Assembly: GCF_015351765.1 (NCBI RefSeq) | Contig: NZ_JADKQA010000002.1 | Coordinates: forward strand, 268,913 to 332,912 | Source of the DNA: Clostridium vitabionis | GTDB taxonomy: Bacteria > Bacillota > Clostridia > Lachnospirales > Lachnospiraceae | DNA: 64,000 nt | Direction: 5' to 3' | Part shown: positions 1 to 8,452 of the stretch, piece by piece | How positions within the stretch are numbered: the stretch's first letter is position 1 | Layout: each line of letters opens with the position of its first letter | Position numbers and translations under genes: made by a program | Notes under the pieces: generated by a model | Database searches by the model: none | Told to the model about the DNA's origin: nothing | What the model saw: only the letters and a program-made list of their open reading frames with translations

Positions 1-1
1 C

Positions 2-160
2 AGCTGGTTCGCGGCCAGGCCATCCGGAACAGAGCCGAAGCTGAAATTCTATTTCTACACGAAGGCAGGTTCGGAGAGGGAAGCTGCGGAGCGGGCAGAC
101 CGGATCGCCGGCGCGGTGATGGCATTCGCGGAGGCAGGGAACTCCCGGGGAGCCCGATGA
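2..160 (+). CDS. phosphoglucomutase/phosphomannomutase, C-terminal end (partial)
   Basis: Only the last 52 codons are present; the gene enters from the left edge. The fragment carries the hallmark C-terminal signature of alpha-D-phosphohexomutases, ARPSGTEPKLKFYFYT, which binds the phosphate of the sugar substrate in the fourth domain. The family moves phosphate between C1 and C6 of glucose or mannose in the cytoplasm, feeding envelope sugars or glycogen. Its TGA overlaps the ATG of the next gene (ATGA), so the two are probably co-transcribed. Glucose versus mannose specificity cannot be decided from this end. Confidence 0.85.
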   Translation, partial: SWFAARPSGTEPKLKFYFYTKAGSEREAAERADRIAGAVMAFAEAGNSRGAR

Positions 161-1446
161 GAAGGGGGCAAAATCGGGCGGGGAGCCTTGTGAGAAAGAC
201 CCAAAATCGGGCGGGGAGCCGCTGGAGAAGGTTCCGGCGCTCCCTGACGGTGCTCATGATCTTCTCCGTGCTCATCCTGGCCCTGCCCGGCTGCGGTGCG
301 GGAGGATTATCCTCCGGTGGCTCCGCCGCGGAGGAGGGAACGGACGGCTACCGGGAATTCTCCGCCGGAAGCGGGGAGACGCAGGAAAACCGCGGAACCG
401 GAAGGACGCTCTCGATCTCCGAGGCATCCACCATGTCGCCGGAGCAGGAGGAGTGGCAGGAATATCTGATGCCGCACGCTGAGCAGTACGTCAATGTCCG
501 CGAGAAGCCCAGTGAGGATTCCGCTGTCGTGGGCAAGCTCTATATGGGGAGCCGGGCGCACATCGAGGAGAAGGGGGATACCTGGACCCGGGTGGAGTCC
601 GGGAAAGTCATCGGCTACGTCATGAACAAATACTGCTATTTCGGGGATGATGCCCTGGAATGGGCGAAAGAGAACTGTGACACGCTGGCGACGGTGACCG
701 GGGAGGGCGTCAGGGTACGCAGCGCGGAGAGCCAGGATTCGGACATCATGGCTCTTGTGCCGAACGGGCAGAGGATGCTGGTGGATCCCTTCGCGGACAC
801 CGGCGCAGGCTGGGTGGCTGTCCTCCTGGACGGCACGGATCAGACCGGCTATGTCCGGTCGGATCTGATCAAGATTTCTTATAAGACAACAAAGGCGGTC
901 TCCATCGAGGAGGAGGAATCCAGCATCGCGGAATCCAAGGCCGCGGTGGAGGCAAGCATCGCCGCGGAGAAGGCGGCGCAGGAATCCCGGGATGCGGAGT
1001 CCCGCGCCGCCGCCAGATCCCAGGAGGCAGCGGCGCAGGCTGCTGCGGACGCCTCCCGGGCGCAGGCTGCCGCGGCGGCGAAAGAGAAGGCGAAAAAAGC
1101 CCAGCAGAATAGCTCGGAGCTTCGCCTGCTTGCCGCCCTCATCCAGTGCGAGGCCGGCGGCGAGCCATACGAGGGGCAGATTGCCGTGGGCGCCGTGGTC
1201 ATGAACCGGGTCAGGAGCGGAAAATTCCCGAATTCCATCCGCGGTGTCATTTACCAGGGCGGGCAGTTCACCCCGGCAGGAAATGGCTCGGTGGACCGGG
1301 TGGCCGCGGCAGGGCCGCGCTCGTCCTGCCTGAAAGCGGCGACGGCGGCGATGAACGGCACCGACAATACCGGCGGCTCGCTCTATTTTGGCCGGTCGGT
1401 CAGCGGGACACCGAAGGCAGTGATCGGAAATCATAAATTCTATTGA
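157..1446 (+). CDS. lipoprotein with two SH3-like domains and a SleB-type cell-wall hydrolase domain
   Basis: A 429-residue exported protein. An Arg-rich start, a hydrophobic stretch (about 30-43) and a lipobox ALPGC with Cys46 predict a lipoprotein anchored outside the membrane. Two bacterial SH3-like segments follow (about 108-165 and 175-235; YVNVREKPS and GVRVRS cores). An Ala/Glu/Lys-rich probable coiled-coil linker covers 245-320. The C-terminal Hydrolase_2 domain (about 325-429) has the conserved IQCEAGGEPYEGQIAVGAVV core containing the presumed catalytic Glu. The SleB family cleaves peptidoglycan, in spores or in vegetative remodelling; the SH3 domains suggest wall binding in vegetative cells. 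The start overlaps the upstream stop by four bases. Confidence 0.85.
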   Translation: MRRGQNRAGSLVRKTQNRAGSRWRRFRRSLTVLMIFSVLILALPGCGAGGLSSGGSAAEEGTDGYREFSAGSGETQENRGTGRTLSISEASTMSPEQEEWQEYLMPHAEQYVNVREKPSEDSAVVGKLYMGSRAHIEEKGDTWTRVESGKVIGYVMNKYCYFGDDALEWAKENCDTLATVTGEGVRVRSAESQDSDIMALVPNGQRMLVDPFADTGAGWVAVLLDGTDQTGYVRSDLIKISYKTTKAVSIEEEESSIAESKAAVEASIAAEKAAQESRDAESRAAARSQEAAAQAAADASRAQAAAAAKEKAKKAQQNSSELRLLAALIQCEAGGEPYEGQIAVGAVVMNRVRSGKFPNSIRGVIYQGGQFTPAGNGSVDRVAAAGPRSSCLKAATAAMNGTDNTGGSLYFGRSVSGTPKAVIGNHKFY

Positions 1447-1475
1447 GAGAAATTCTGCGCAGGGGGGAATGCTTC

Positions 1476-3047
1476 ATGTCTTCGATTCGTCCGGAAACTG
1501 TTGAGAAAAAGTCTGCTGTGCGGAACGGCATCGGCCACCTGTTTTTTGCCGTTCTTGCTATCGCACTGGAGGGCGCGGCGATCGTCATGCTCATCACGCG
1601 GTTTGTCGGCTATGCCGAGGAGCTGACGATTGCAAGCCGCCTGTTCTCTATGGTGCTGATCCTCCTCATCTATGCGCAGCACAAGACGGCATCCATGAAA
1701 ATGCCCTGGATCATGCTGATCATGGCCTTCCCGATCTTCGGCGTGACGTTCTACCTGCTGGTCGGCCTCTCCGGCTCAACCAGGAGGATGCGGGACCGGT
1801 TCCTCGCGATTGATCTCCAGCTCTTTCCCATGATGGGGCGGAGCGATGAGCGGATTGCCCGCGCAAAGAAGGAGCGCAATCCCTCCGCGAGCGTTTTCCG
1901 CTATATCCAGGATTATGCCGGTTTCCCGGTATTCCAGAATTCGGACGTCGTGTACTACAAGAACGCCTCCGAGGGGCTTGAGGCACAGAAGGAGGAGCTT
2001 CGGAAGGCGGAAAAGTTCATTTTCATGGAGTATCACGCGATTGAGGACGCTGAGGCATGGCACGGGATCCAGGAGATCCTGGCCGAGAAGGCGCAGAACG
2101 GCGTTGAGGTCCGGCTGTTCTACGATGATATCGGTTCTGCCTCCTTCATCAGCGGAGATTTCCGGCGGAAGATGGAGCACCTGGGCATCCAGTGCCGGGT
2201 CTTTAACCCGGTGACGCCGACGCTCAATATTTTCTTCAATAACCGCGATCACCGGAAGATCACGGTTGTTGACGGGAGAGTGGCCTTTACCGGCGGATAC
2301 AACCTGGCCAATGAGTATTTCAACATCACGCACCCCTACGGGTTCTGGAAAGACACCGGCGTGCGCGTCGAGGGGGATGCGGTGAAGAGCTTCACCGTGA
2401 TGTTCCTCGAGATGTGGAACGCGATCCGGGCGACCGACGAGGATGACCGGAACTTTGACCGGTTCTTCCCGCAGATCCCCTACCGCGCGAAGGAGCCGGG
2501 GGGATATGTCCAGCCCTTCGCGGATTCCCCCATCGATAACGAGCAGGTCGGGGAAAATGTCTACATCAGCATTATCGAGCAGGCGAAGGATTATGTCTGG
2601 TTTGTCACGCCCTATCTCATCATCACCGACGAGATGACGCACGCCTTCGGCCTTGCCGCCAAGCGCGGCGTCGATGTCCGGATCGTCACGCCGGGCATCC
2701 CGGACAAGCGGATTGTCTACGGGGTCACCAGATCCTACTATAACGGGCTCGTCCGGAACGGGGTGCGGATCTACGAGTACACGCCGGGCTTCTGCCACGA
2801 GAAGCAGTGCGTCTCCGATGACCGGATTGCCACCTGCGGGACGATCAACCTGGATTACCGGAGCCTCTATCACCATTTTGAGGACGGCTGTCTCATGGCG
2901 GACTGCAGCGCGGTGATGAAGGTCAAGGAGGATTTTCAGGAGACGTTTCCGGTCTGCCGGGAAGTTACCGAGAAATACAGGAACGGGAGATCGCGGTTCA
3001 TGCGGCTCTATCAGCTGGTGTTCCGTTTGATCGCGCCGCTGCTTTAA
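1476..3047 (+). CDS. cls: cardiolipin synthase
   Basis: A 523-residue membrane-bound phospholipase-D-type enzyme that makes cardiolipin from phosphatidylglycerol. Two or three N-terminal hydrophobic helices (about residues 15-90) precede two PLD catalytic motifs. The first is HRKITVVD (about residue 258), followed by GRVAFTGGYN. The second is HEKQCVSDD (about residue 441), followed by GTINLDYRSL. I chose the ATG at 1476 because an AGGGGGG ribosome site lies about eight bases upstream; an in-frame TTG at 1443 would overlap the SleB stop but has no site. Length is normal for the family. Confidence 0.9.
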   Translation: MSSIRPETVEKKSAVRNGIGHLFFAVLAIALEGAAIVMLITRFVGYAEELTIASRLFSMVLILLIYAQHKTASMKMPWIMLIMAFPIFGVTFYLLVGLSGSTRRMRDRFLAIDLQLFPMMGRSDERIARAKKERNPSASVFRYIQDYAGFPVFQNSDVVYYKNASEGLEAQKEELRKAEKFIFMEYHAIEDAEAWHGIQEILAEKAQNGVEVRLFYDDIGSASFISGDFRRKMEHLGIQCRVFNPVTPTLNIFFNNRDHRKITVVDGRVAFTGGYNLANEYFNITHPYGFWKDTGVRVEGDAVKSFTVMFLEMWNAIRATDEDDRNFDRFFPQIPYRAKEPGGYVQPFADSPIDNEQVGENVYISIIEQAKDYVWFVTPYLIITDEMTHAFGLAAKRGVDVRIVTPGIPDKRIVYGVTRSYYNGLVRNGVRIYEYTPGFCHEKQCVSDDRIATCGTINLDYRSLYHHFEDGCLMADCSAVMKVKEDFQETFPVCREVTEKYRNGRSRFMRLYQLVFRLIAPLL

Positions 3048-3092
3048 AAGAAAAATCCGACCGCCAAATGCGAATCATCGGAGGAACGGAAC

Positions 3093-3698
3093 ATGAAAAA
3101 TCAGGAATATACATTTTTCGCTTCGATCTCGCGGATGAAGTACATCGCGCGCTGGGCGCTCATGCGGAATTCCCGCGAGGAGACCCTGAGCGAGCATTCT
3201 CTGGAAGTAGCGATGATCGCCCACGCGCTCTGCACGATCGCGAATATCCGGTACGGGGCGTCGGTTGACGCGGACCGGGCGGCGCTCATCGGCCTCTACC
3301 ACGATGCCGCGGAGATCATTACCGGGGATATGCCGACGCCGGTAAAGTATTTCAGCGAGGAGATCCGCGATGCCTACCGCGGGGTGGAGCAGGCGGCGGA
3401 GGAGCGGCTACTCGGGCAGCTGCCGGGGGATCTCCGGCCGGTCTATGCAGCAATTTTTCATGGGGAGGACACCACGGAGGACCGCCACCTGCGCCGCCTG
3501 GTGAAAGCCGCGGACAAGATTTCCGCCTACATCAAGTGCATCGAGGAGGAGAAAGCCGGGAACACCGAATTCCGGACCGCCAGGGAGACCATCCGCGCGG
3601 CAGTCCGGCGGATGGAAGAGGAGGATCCGGAAGTCGGTGATTTTGTCCGGGAATTTCTCGGCGCTTACGGGAAGACGCTGGACGAGCTGTCCGGGTAA
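3093..3698 (+). CDS. HD-domain 5'-deoxynucleotidase, YfbR-like
   Basis: A 201-residue cytoplasmic HD-superfamily phosphohydrolase. The metal-binding residues are visible: H35 in LSEHSLEV and the H70-D71 pair in GLYHDAAEIITGD, followed by the TPVKY motif typical of YfbR and other 5'-deoxyribonucleotidases. The family removes the 5' phosphate from deoxyribonucleoside monophosphates. A GGAGG ribosome site sits about nine bases before the ATG. It follows cls by 45 bases on the same strand, so one transcript is possible, though the functions are unrelated. Confidence 0.85.
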   Translation: MKNQEYTFFASISRMKYIARWALMRNSREETLSEHSLEVAMIAHALCTIANIRYGASVDADRAALIGLYHDAAEIITGDMPTPVKYFSEEIRDAYRGVEQAAEERLLGQLPGDLRPVYAAIFHGEDTTEDRHLRRLVKAADKISAYIKCIEEEKAGNTEFRTARETIRAAVRRMEEEDPEVGDFVREFLGAYGKTLDELSG

Positions 3699-3975
3699 GC
3701 AGCCAAGACCAGCTCACGGGGAGCCGCCCCCTCCGGAATTGCCGGTGAAGTTGATTTCTTCACAGATTCAGGGATAATGTAAATATTATTTTTTTGGAAG
3801 GAAGGTAATTTCAGAGAAAAACAGTTCTGTTGTGCAGGTGCAATGATAAATGCAGCAAAGATTATGAGGGGAATCAAAAGAAAATAGAGAAACAGGATGC
3901 CCTGTTTTGGCACGAAGCGGGAGATCGATTTGTAAAGATTGGTAGTTCAATTTTTAGAAATGTGAGGCGGTTAAC

Positions 3976-4182
3976 ATGAAGTACGGAATGAGAAAACCCA
4001 GTCTAAAGAAATCATTGAGCGCCAGAACAAAGGGAAGAGCAACCCGTGCTGTGAAAAAGGCATTGATTCCGGGCTATGGGAAGAAGGGAATGGGTATTCT
4101 TCATCCGAAAAAGGCAATCTATAACAAGGTCTATCGGAAGACCACCTTTGGACTGGGCGATCTGTTTAAGCTTTTTAAGTGA
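3976..4182 (+). CDS. small Lys/Arg-rich conserved protein, function unknown
   Basis: A 68-residue, strongly basic protein with no predicted membrane segment. It begins KYGMRKPSLKKSLSARTKGR and keeps Gly-Tyr-Gly and Pro-Lys-Lys segments followed by YNKVYRKTTFG. From memory, short proteins of this style are widespread in Firmicutes, often near mobile or phage-related genes, and have no assigned role. An AGGCGG ribosome site precedes the ATG. The 277 bases upstream are AT-rich and show nothing else I can support. Confidence 0.55.
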   Translation: MKYGMRKPSLKKSLSARTKGRATRAVKKALIPGYGKKGMGILHPKKAIYNKVYRKTTFGLGDLFKLFK

Positions 4183-4221
4183 TCGCAATGCGATTGGAAA
4201 GCTATTGTCAACATAAAAACT

Positions 4222-4587
4222 ATGAGTACAACAACGAATCTGATTGACGAATATATCAATAACCAGGATTCGGCGCATAGAAGCAATTTGTATGCTGTCC
4301 GGGACACGATCAGAGAGCAGCTGCCATTTGCGGAAGAGAAAATCTCCTGGTCAATGCCGACGTGGTGGAAAGGACGCAACATTATCCACTTTGCGGCGGC
4401 AAAGAGACATATAGGGATCTACCCGGGACCTGAAGCGGTGGAACATTTCGCCGGAGAACTCATGAAACGTGGTTTAAAATTCAGCAAGGGAGCCATTCAA
4501 ATCCCTTATGGCGATAACCTTCCTCTTGATCTGATTGCGGAAATTTCCCGTTGGTGTGGAGAACGCAATTCTGAAGGGGCATGCTGA
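4222..4587 (+). CDS. DUF1801 / YdhG-like frataxin-fold protein
   Basis: A 121-residue protein matching the DUF1801 (YdhG/iron-chaperone-like) family. Visible family features are the early FAEEKISWSMPTWWKGRN segment, the FAAAKRHIGIYPG core and a C-terminal segment on lysine/isoleucine-rich strands (KFSKGAIQIPYG). Members adopt a frataxin-like fold; iron chaperoning has been proposed for a few, but the role is not settled. It follows the small basic protein on the same strand. Confidence 0.75.
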   Translation: MSTTTNLIDEYINNQDSAHRSNLYAVRDTIREQLPFAEEKISWSMPTWWKGRNIIHFAAAKRHIGIYPGPEAVEHFAGELMKRGLKFSKGAIQIPYGDNLPLDLIAEISRWCGERNSEGAC

Positions 4588-4655
4588 AAAACGCTTCGAG
4601 GAAATGTGATATCCCGATCTTAGCGTGACAGCCTGGTTTTGAAGGATGTGGTTGA

Positions 4656-4970
4656 ATGAAGGCTTCAATCAGCGAAGTAAAAGAGAAAATTGCCCCGTAT
4701 GTCCACAGAGCATTCCTCGACCGAGAATGCATCAATGAACAGGATCTCCCGGCAGTCAAAACTCTTCTGCGGCCGTATTCCAACGTCAGGGTAAGCATTG
4801 AGAAGACCCGGCACGATGACGGATATCTTGACTGTGTGATCAGCGCAGATGCTTTCCTGGGCGGCGGAACGCTCCGATATGAGATCCGCGATAACGGGAG
4901 GAGAAAGAAATATTATGATCCGCTCGCATGGATCGATGAGATAGAGAAGTGGGACGCACTGTTCTTCTGA
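4656..4970 (+). CDS. hypothetical protein, 104 residues
   Basis: I do not recognise this gene. It is a soluble, mixed-charge protein without signal peptide or membrane helix, with an N-terminal helical half (SISEVKEKIAPYVHRAFL) and a strand-rich C-terminal half (YLDCVISADAFLGGGTLRYEI). Codon use resembles the neighbouring chromosome. It lies between the DUF1801 gene and the convergent DUF5131 gene. Confidence 0.55.
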   Translation: MKASISEVKEKIAPYVHRAFLDRECINEQDLPAVKTLLRPYSNVRVSIEKTRHDDGYLDCVISADAFLGGGTLRYEIRDNGRRKKYYDPLAWIDEIEKWDALFF

Positions 4971-5073
4971 ACGAAATTGTGCAGACATTCCTCTGCCATT
5001 GACGATTCCCGACGATCAGCTGGAGCTGAGCGCAGCAGCCAGCAGAGCGAGACAATAATCACCGAGATAATAC

Positions 5074-5901
5074 TCATATCGGAGAGATTGGCGTGTCAAT
5101 CCCGGATTTTCTTGCCTGTTCTTCCTGATCCTTCCGGTCAATATGATAGATTCGGCTTCCTTTCTTGAAGAGGCTGCCAGTCTGATGGAAGTGGAACGGC
5201 ACGCCGTATTCGTCACACTGCATCTTTGTGATGATGATCCAGCCATAGTCGCAGAGCCTCGCACCTTCCCCGGATTCTCCGCCGCAGGAGACACATTCGA
5301 TCTGATCGTGGTACCGTTCCAGATACTTTTCAATATGGATTTCCTCAAGCATCGGTTCGTGGATGATTTCCTTGTGGCGGATCGGAAGATTCAGAAAGAC
5401 GGGGAGACGCCGGTCTGTCTGATACTGATTTTCGCAGGTGCAGCAGATGTGGACATTCTCATATCCGTCGCCCCAGTCCTCCGGGAGTCCTTCATAGAAC
5501 CGCTCCGGGCGCTTGGTGACAAAATAAAACTGCAGATCCGAGCGGATCTTCATCATCTGCCAGGCTTCGGGACGCCATGCATCGGCGCCCGGATGAAAGA
5601 AGTCCGAGGTGAAGCAGGTCATGACCGTGCCGTCTTCCGGCTTCAGCTTATAGTTCCCATGCCGGTCTTTTTTCACCGGAAGGCTGAAGGAGGCTGTCTT
5701 CTTCACGATGGAGGCATCCCGGCCAAATTCGGCATCACGCCGGTACACATAGCAGTTTTGGCATCCGGGACTGCATTTGGTGCAGCCGTGCCATGAGCGC
5801 CTCTTTTCCCTGCTCAGATCCCGCCTCTTGGCGGGAACAATTCTTTCACGGTCCGGTGATAGTATTCGGAGAGCCGGATCGCCACATACACATTCGGGCA
5901 C
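5074..5901 (-). CDS. DUF5131 family protein (phage Gp37/Gp68-like)
   Basis: A protein of up to 275 residues with the Cys-rich SWHGCTKCSPGCQNCYVYRRDA core seen in DUF5131 (phage Gp37/Gp68) proteins, which resemble radical-SAM enzymes (CxxxCxxC-like Cys spacing). Further family segments are TCFTSDFFHP, RSDLQFYFVTKRPERF and CVSCGGESGEGARLCDYGW. The biochemical role is unknown. The only ATG/GTG/TTG start before the core is at 5901, which overlaps the upstream XRE gene by 88 bases. A CTG at 5817 overlapping the XRE stop codon may be the true start, giving 247 residues that begin close to the conserved core. Confidence 0.75.
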   Translation of the reverse strand: MPECVCGDPALRILSPDRERIVPAKRRDLSREKRRSWHGCTKCSPGCQNCYVYRRDAEFGRDASIVKKTASFSLPVKKDRHGNYKLKPEDGTVMTCFTSDFFHPGADAWRPEAWQMMKIRSDLQFYFVTKRPERFYEGLPEDWGDGYENVHICCTCENQYQTDRRLPVFLNLPIRHKEIIHEPMLEEIHIEKYLERYHDQIECVSCGGESGEGARLCDYGWIIITKMQCDEYGVPFHFHQTGSLFKKGSRIYHIDRKDQEEQARKSGIDTPISPI

Positions 5902-6023
5902 TGCGTCCCGTTTTCATATCGATAAAGCGTTTTCGGATCGACTCTCAGATCCTCGGCGGCTTTGCTCCGGGAAAGCCCAGCGGCCTTCCGGGCCGCCAGC
6001 AGGTTGTTTGGTGTTTCTCTCAA
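5814..6023 (-). CDS. small XRE-family HTH regulator
   Basis: A 69-residue helix-turn-helix protein of the Cro/C1 (XRE) type: LLAARKAAGLSRSKAAEDLRVDPKTLYRYENG is the five-helix core, with little else. It starts at a TTG preceded by a GGGGGG ribosome site seven to eight bases away. It is encoded directly upstream of and overlapping the DUF5131 gene, and downstream of the S24 repressor on the same strand, so the three may form one operon. Confidence 0.75.
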   Translation of the reverse strand: MRETPNNLLAARKAAGLSRSKAAEDLRVDPKTLYRYENGTQCPNVYVAIRLSEYYHRTVKELFPPRGGI

Positions 6024-6067
6024 GCTGCATCACCCCCCATAAGATTTTGCATGACCGATTTCGGCTC

Positions 6068-6802
6068 TTACCGGGTGGCACTGCACACCTTCCCGAAGAT
6101 GCGGAAGTCATCGCGGTCAAGATGCACCGGGATCGGCGCATATTTCTGATTCAGGGAAATGAGAAATGTCCCGTCGCTGTCATTTTTCAGCTTCTTGACA
6201 TACGCGTTGTCGTTTAGCGAGAAAATCCCGATTTCCCCGTCATCCAGCGTTTCCTGCTGGTGCACATAAACCATATCGTGATCATGAAATGCCGGTTCCA
6301 TACTGTTTCCGCTGATCGTAACGGCAAAATCCACACCCTTTGCGTCCCTGGCGGGCACTTCGATGGTCGTGTAATAATCGGAATCGAGAAAATCTCCGTG
6401 CCCGGCGGATACTCTTGCATCGTAGAGCCGGATCCGGGTCATGGAAGGGCTGTCCGCGGGAGCTGCCGGATACGGGATCACGTTTGTCCCCTTGACGTAG
6501 CTCACCGGATGGACCAGCATATGAATATAGGAGAGCGCTTTCTGCTTTCCCTCGTCATTCAGCATGGACAATGGATCTTTCGGGTTATTCCCAAAATATT
6601 CCTCCAGACAGTCCGGGATCTCCAGAATCCGGCAGATATGCAGGAAAATCCGCGCGGAGACCTCATTTCTCCCGGTCTCCCAGGCGGAAATGCTCTTCTG
6701 GCTGACATCAATTCCTTCGCCCTGCAGCCTTCCCGCAAGTTCGGTCTGGGATATGTGCGCCCTCTTCCGGTAAGCTGAGATGATAGCGCCGATATTATCC
6801 AT
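6068..6802 (-). CDS. XRE-S24 repressor (LexA/CI-like, probable self-cleaving)
   Basis: A 244-residue two-domain repressor. The N-terminal XRE helix-turn-helix (about 5-65; SQTELAGRLQGEGIDVSQKSISAWETG) binds DNA. The C-terminal S24 peptidase fold has the catalytic Ser in SGNSMEPAFHDHDMVYV and the Lys in NAYVKKLKND, as in LexA and CI, which cleave themselves when RecA is activated. The ATG at 6802 has an AAAGAGG ribosome site. It is divergent from the Y-family polymerase, and paired operator-like sequences lie in between, so it likely represses itself and the polymerase until DNA damage. RecA dependence is inferred. Confidence 0.88.
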   Translation of the reverse strand: MDNIGAIISAYRKRAHISQTELAGRLQGEGIDVSQKSISAWETGRNEVSARIFLHICRILEIPDCLEEYFGNNPKDPLSMLNDEGKQKALSYIHMLVHPVSYVKGTNVIPYPAAPADSPSMTRIRLYDARVSAGHGDFLDSDYYTTIEVPARDAKGVDFAVTISGNSMEPAFHDHDMVYVHQQETLDDGEIGIFSLNDNAYVKKLKNDSDGTFLISLNQKYAPIPVHLDRDDFRIFGKVCSATR

Positions 6803-6882
6803 AGAATACCTCTTTCTGACATTTCTGGGTTTGCTCCGCAGCGGATATCCCGCCGCATGAAGGGCTTTATCCTTTCCCTTAC

Positions 6883-6910
6883 AGAATAGCACCCTGTGCG
6901 GCAAAGTCAA
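6883..6910 (-). promoter_or_regulatory. probable promoter of the S24 repressor gene
   Basis: On the minus strand, TTGACT (6910-6905) and TATTCT (6888-6883) are separated by 16 bases. The first operator-like site lies just upstream of the -35 box. Confidence 0.5.
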
Positions 6911-6917
6911 GAGAAAT

Positions 6918-6932
6918 ACTATCAATTGTAGT
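6918..6932. promoter_or_regulatory. operator-like site 1 (ACTATCAATTGTAGT)
   Basis: A dyad with ACTA/TAGT arms around TCAATTG. It shares ACTATCAA-NNN-TAG with the second site 42 bases away. Likely bound by the divergent S24 repressor. Confidence 0.55.
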
Positions 6933-6953
6933 AAAAACGGGCTAAAGTGTCTA

Positions 6954-6982
6954 TTTTCAACTATCAAAAATAGCGTTATACT
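6954..6982 (+). promoter_or_regulatory. probable promoter of the Y-family polymerase gene
   Basis: TTTTCA (6954-6959) and TATACT (6977-6982) with a 17-base spacer. Operator-like site 2 occupies the spacer, which would block RNA polymerase when the site is bound. Confidence 0.55.
6960..6974. promoter_or_regulatory. operator-like site 2 (ACTATCAAAAATAGC)
   Basis: Shares 11 of 15 positions with site 1 in the same orientation and lies entirely between the -35 and -10 boxes of the polymerase promoter. The 42-base centre-to-centre distance is four turns of DNA, so two repressor dimers would sit on the same face. Confidence 0.55.
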
Positions 6983-7093
6983 GATCATGCAGGGAGAAAG
7001 CACAATGCCATGTTTCTCTTTGCAGAACCTGTGATCAGCAGGGCAGAACAGCCGCCGGGAAGCATCCGGCGGAAGATCAGGGAGGTGAGAAGG

Positions 7094-8413
7094 ATGTCGG
7101 ACCGGATCATACTGCATGTGGACTGCAACTGTTTTTACGCATCGGTGGAAATGCTGTATCACCCGGAGCTTGCCGGAAAGCCGCTTGCGGTCGGCGGGGA
7201 TCCGGAAGAGCGGCACGGGATTGTCCTCACGGCCAACTACATCGCAAAGCGCCGCGGCGTGAAGACCGGCATGGCGCTCTGGCAGGCGAGACAGTGCTGC
7301 CCAGATATTGTCTTTGTTCCGCCGAGAATGTACCTGTACCTGCGATTCTCCCGCATGGCAAGAGCCATTTATCAGGAGTATTCCGAACAGGTGGAGAGTT
7401 TCGGCCTGGATGAATGCTGGATCGACCTCACAGCCAGCTGCCAGGTGTTGGGCGATCATACGCAGACCATCGAAAACGGTTATCGGATCGCGCAGGAGAT
7501 CAGCGCGAGGATCCGCCGGGAACTCGGCATCACGGTCAGCATCGGCGTCTCCTGGAACAAAATCTACGCAAAGCTTGGGAGTGACTATAAGAAACCTGAT
7601 GCGATCACAGTTTTTGACAGGAACAACTATAAAAAGCTGATTTATCCGCTTCCGGTGTCGGATCTTCTGTATGTCGGGAGGAGGACGGAGGAGAAGCTGG
7701 AGAAGTACGGGATCCGCACCATCGGGGAGCTCGCGGAAACGGTTCCGCATTACCTTCAGAATTGGTTTGGAAAAATTGGTCTGATGCTGTCGGTTTTTGC
7801 AAGAGGCGAGGACCGGACGCCGGTGAATGACCTCGGCGTGGAGGCGCCTATCAAGAGTGTCGGGAACAGCACGACAACGCCGCGGGATCTGGTCAATGAC
7901 GAGGATGTGCGGCTTGTGCTCTATCTCCTTGCGGAGAGCGTATCAGAGCGCCTCCGGAAGAATCACTTTGAGGGGCAGGTGGTTTCCATCTATGTGCGGG
8001 ATACGGATCTATGGGGATACCGCCAGCAGAAAAGAATGCCAGCTCCAACCAACATCTCCAGGGAAATCGAGGAGGCAGCGTTTGCGATCTTTCAGCGGCT
8101 GTACCGATGGGAGAAGCCGATCCGGAGCATCGGGATCAGCGTCGGAGACTTAAAGCAGGAAGGGCAGCCAAGGCAGCTCTCGCTGTTCCTGAACGAGCAG
8201 TACCGCGAGCGGCAGATGCGGGCGGACCGGATGGTGACGATGATCCGCAGCCGGTACGGATACGCTGCGGTGCAGCGGGGCATCATGCACGAGGACCGGT
8301 ATCTTTCGTCGTTAAATGCGACGGCGGAGGATCACATGATCCATCCGCATTCGTATCTGGAGCATGGAAATCGGAGCGGCTGTGAGACGGTGCTTTGTGC
8401 GGAAAGCAGATGA
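7094..8413 (+). CDS. Y-family DNA polymerase (DinB/UmuC-like)
   Basis: A 439-residue translesion polymerase. Catalytic carboxylates are in ILHVDCNCFYASVEM near the N-terminus and in SFGLDECWIDLT (about residue 105). The palm motif LGSDYKKPDAITVF and the little-finger domain with SVGNSTTTPRD follow. The protein belongs to the long UvrX/ImuB-like Gram-positive group rather than short DinB. The ATG at 7094 has an AGGGAGGTGAGAAGG ribosome site; an earlier in-frame ATG at 7010 lacks one. It is divergent from the S24 repressor, in the arrangement of a LexA-like controlled mutagenesis unit. Confidence 0.88.
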   Translation: MSDRIILHVDCNCFYASVEMLYHPELAGKPLAVGGDPEERHGIVLTANYIAKRRGVKTGMALWQARQCCPDIVFVPPRMYLYLRFSRMARAIYQEYSEQVESFGLDECWIDLTASCQVLGDHTQTIENGYRIAQEISARIRRELGITVSIGVSWNKIYAKLGSDYKKPDAITVFDRNNYKKLIYPLPVSDLLYVGRRTEEKLEKYGIRTIGELAETVPHYLQNWFGKIGLMLSVFARGEDRTPVNDLGVEAPIKSVGNSTTTPRDLVNDEDVRLVLYLLAESVSERLRKNHFEGQVVSIYVRDTDLWGYRQQKRMPAPTNISREIEEAAFAIFQRLYRWEKPIRSIGISVGDLKQEGQPRQLSLFLNEQYRERQMRADRMVTMIRSRYGYAAVQRGIMHEDRYLSSLNATAEDHMIHPHSYLEHGNRSGCETVLCAESR

Positions 8414-8452
8414 CACGGTGTGCAGAGAAAACGAGCGGCATTCGGGGAAGGA
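8411..8452 (+). repeat. left 42-bp direct repeat flanking the IscB element
   Basis: Begins at the polymerase TGA stop. It matches 9989-10030 at 35 of 42 positions. The first 25 positions differ once and the last 17 differ six times. The end of this copy directly abuts the predicted omega RNA scaffold and would supply its guide. Confidence 0.8.

Noticed and set aside
3665-3913. 82-codon hydrophobic frame on the minus strand after the HD gene
   Set aside because: It overlaps the end of the HD gene and has low-complexity AT-rich codons without a ribosome site.
6802-7750. Extension of the S24 repressor frame far upstream, to a total of 560 residues
   Set aside because: The extra part overlaps the divergent polymerase and its promoter. 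The family start, with a ribosome site, is at 6802.
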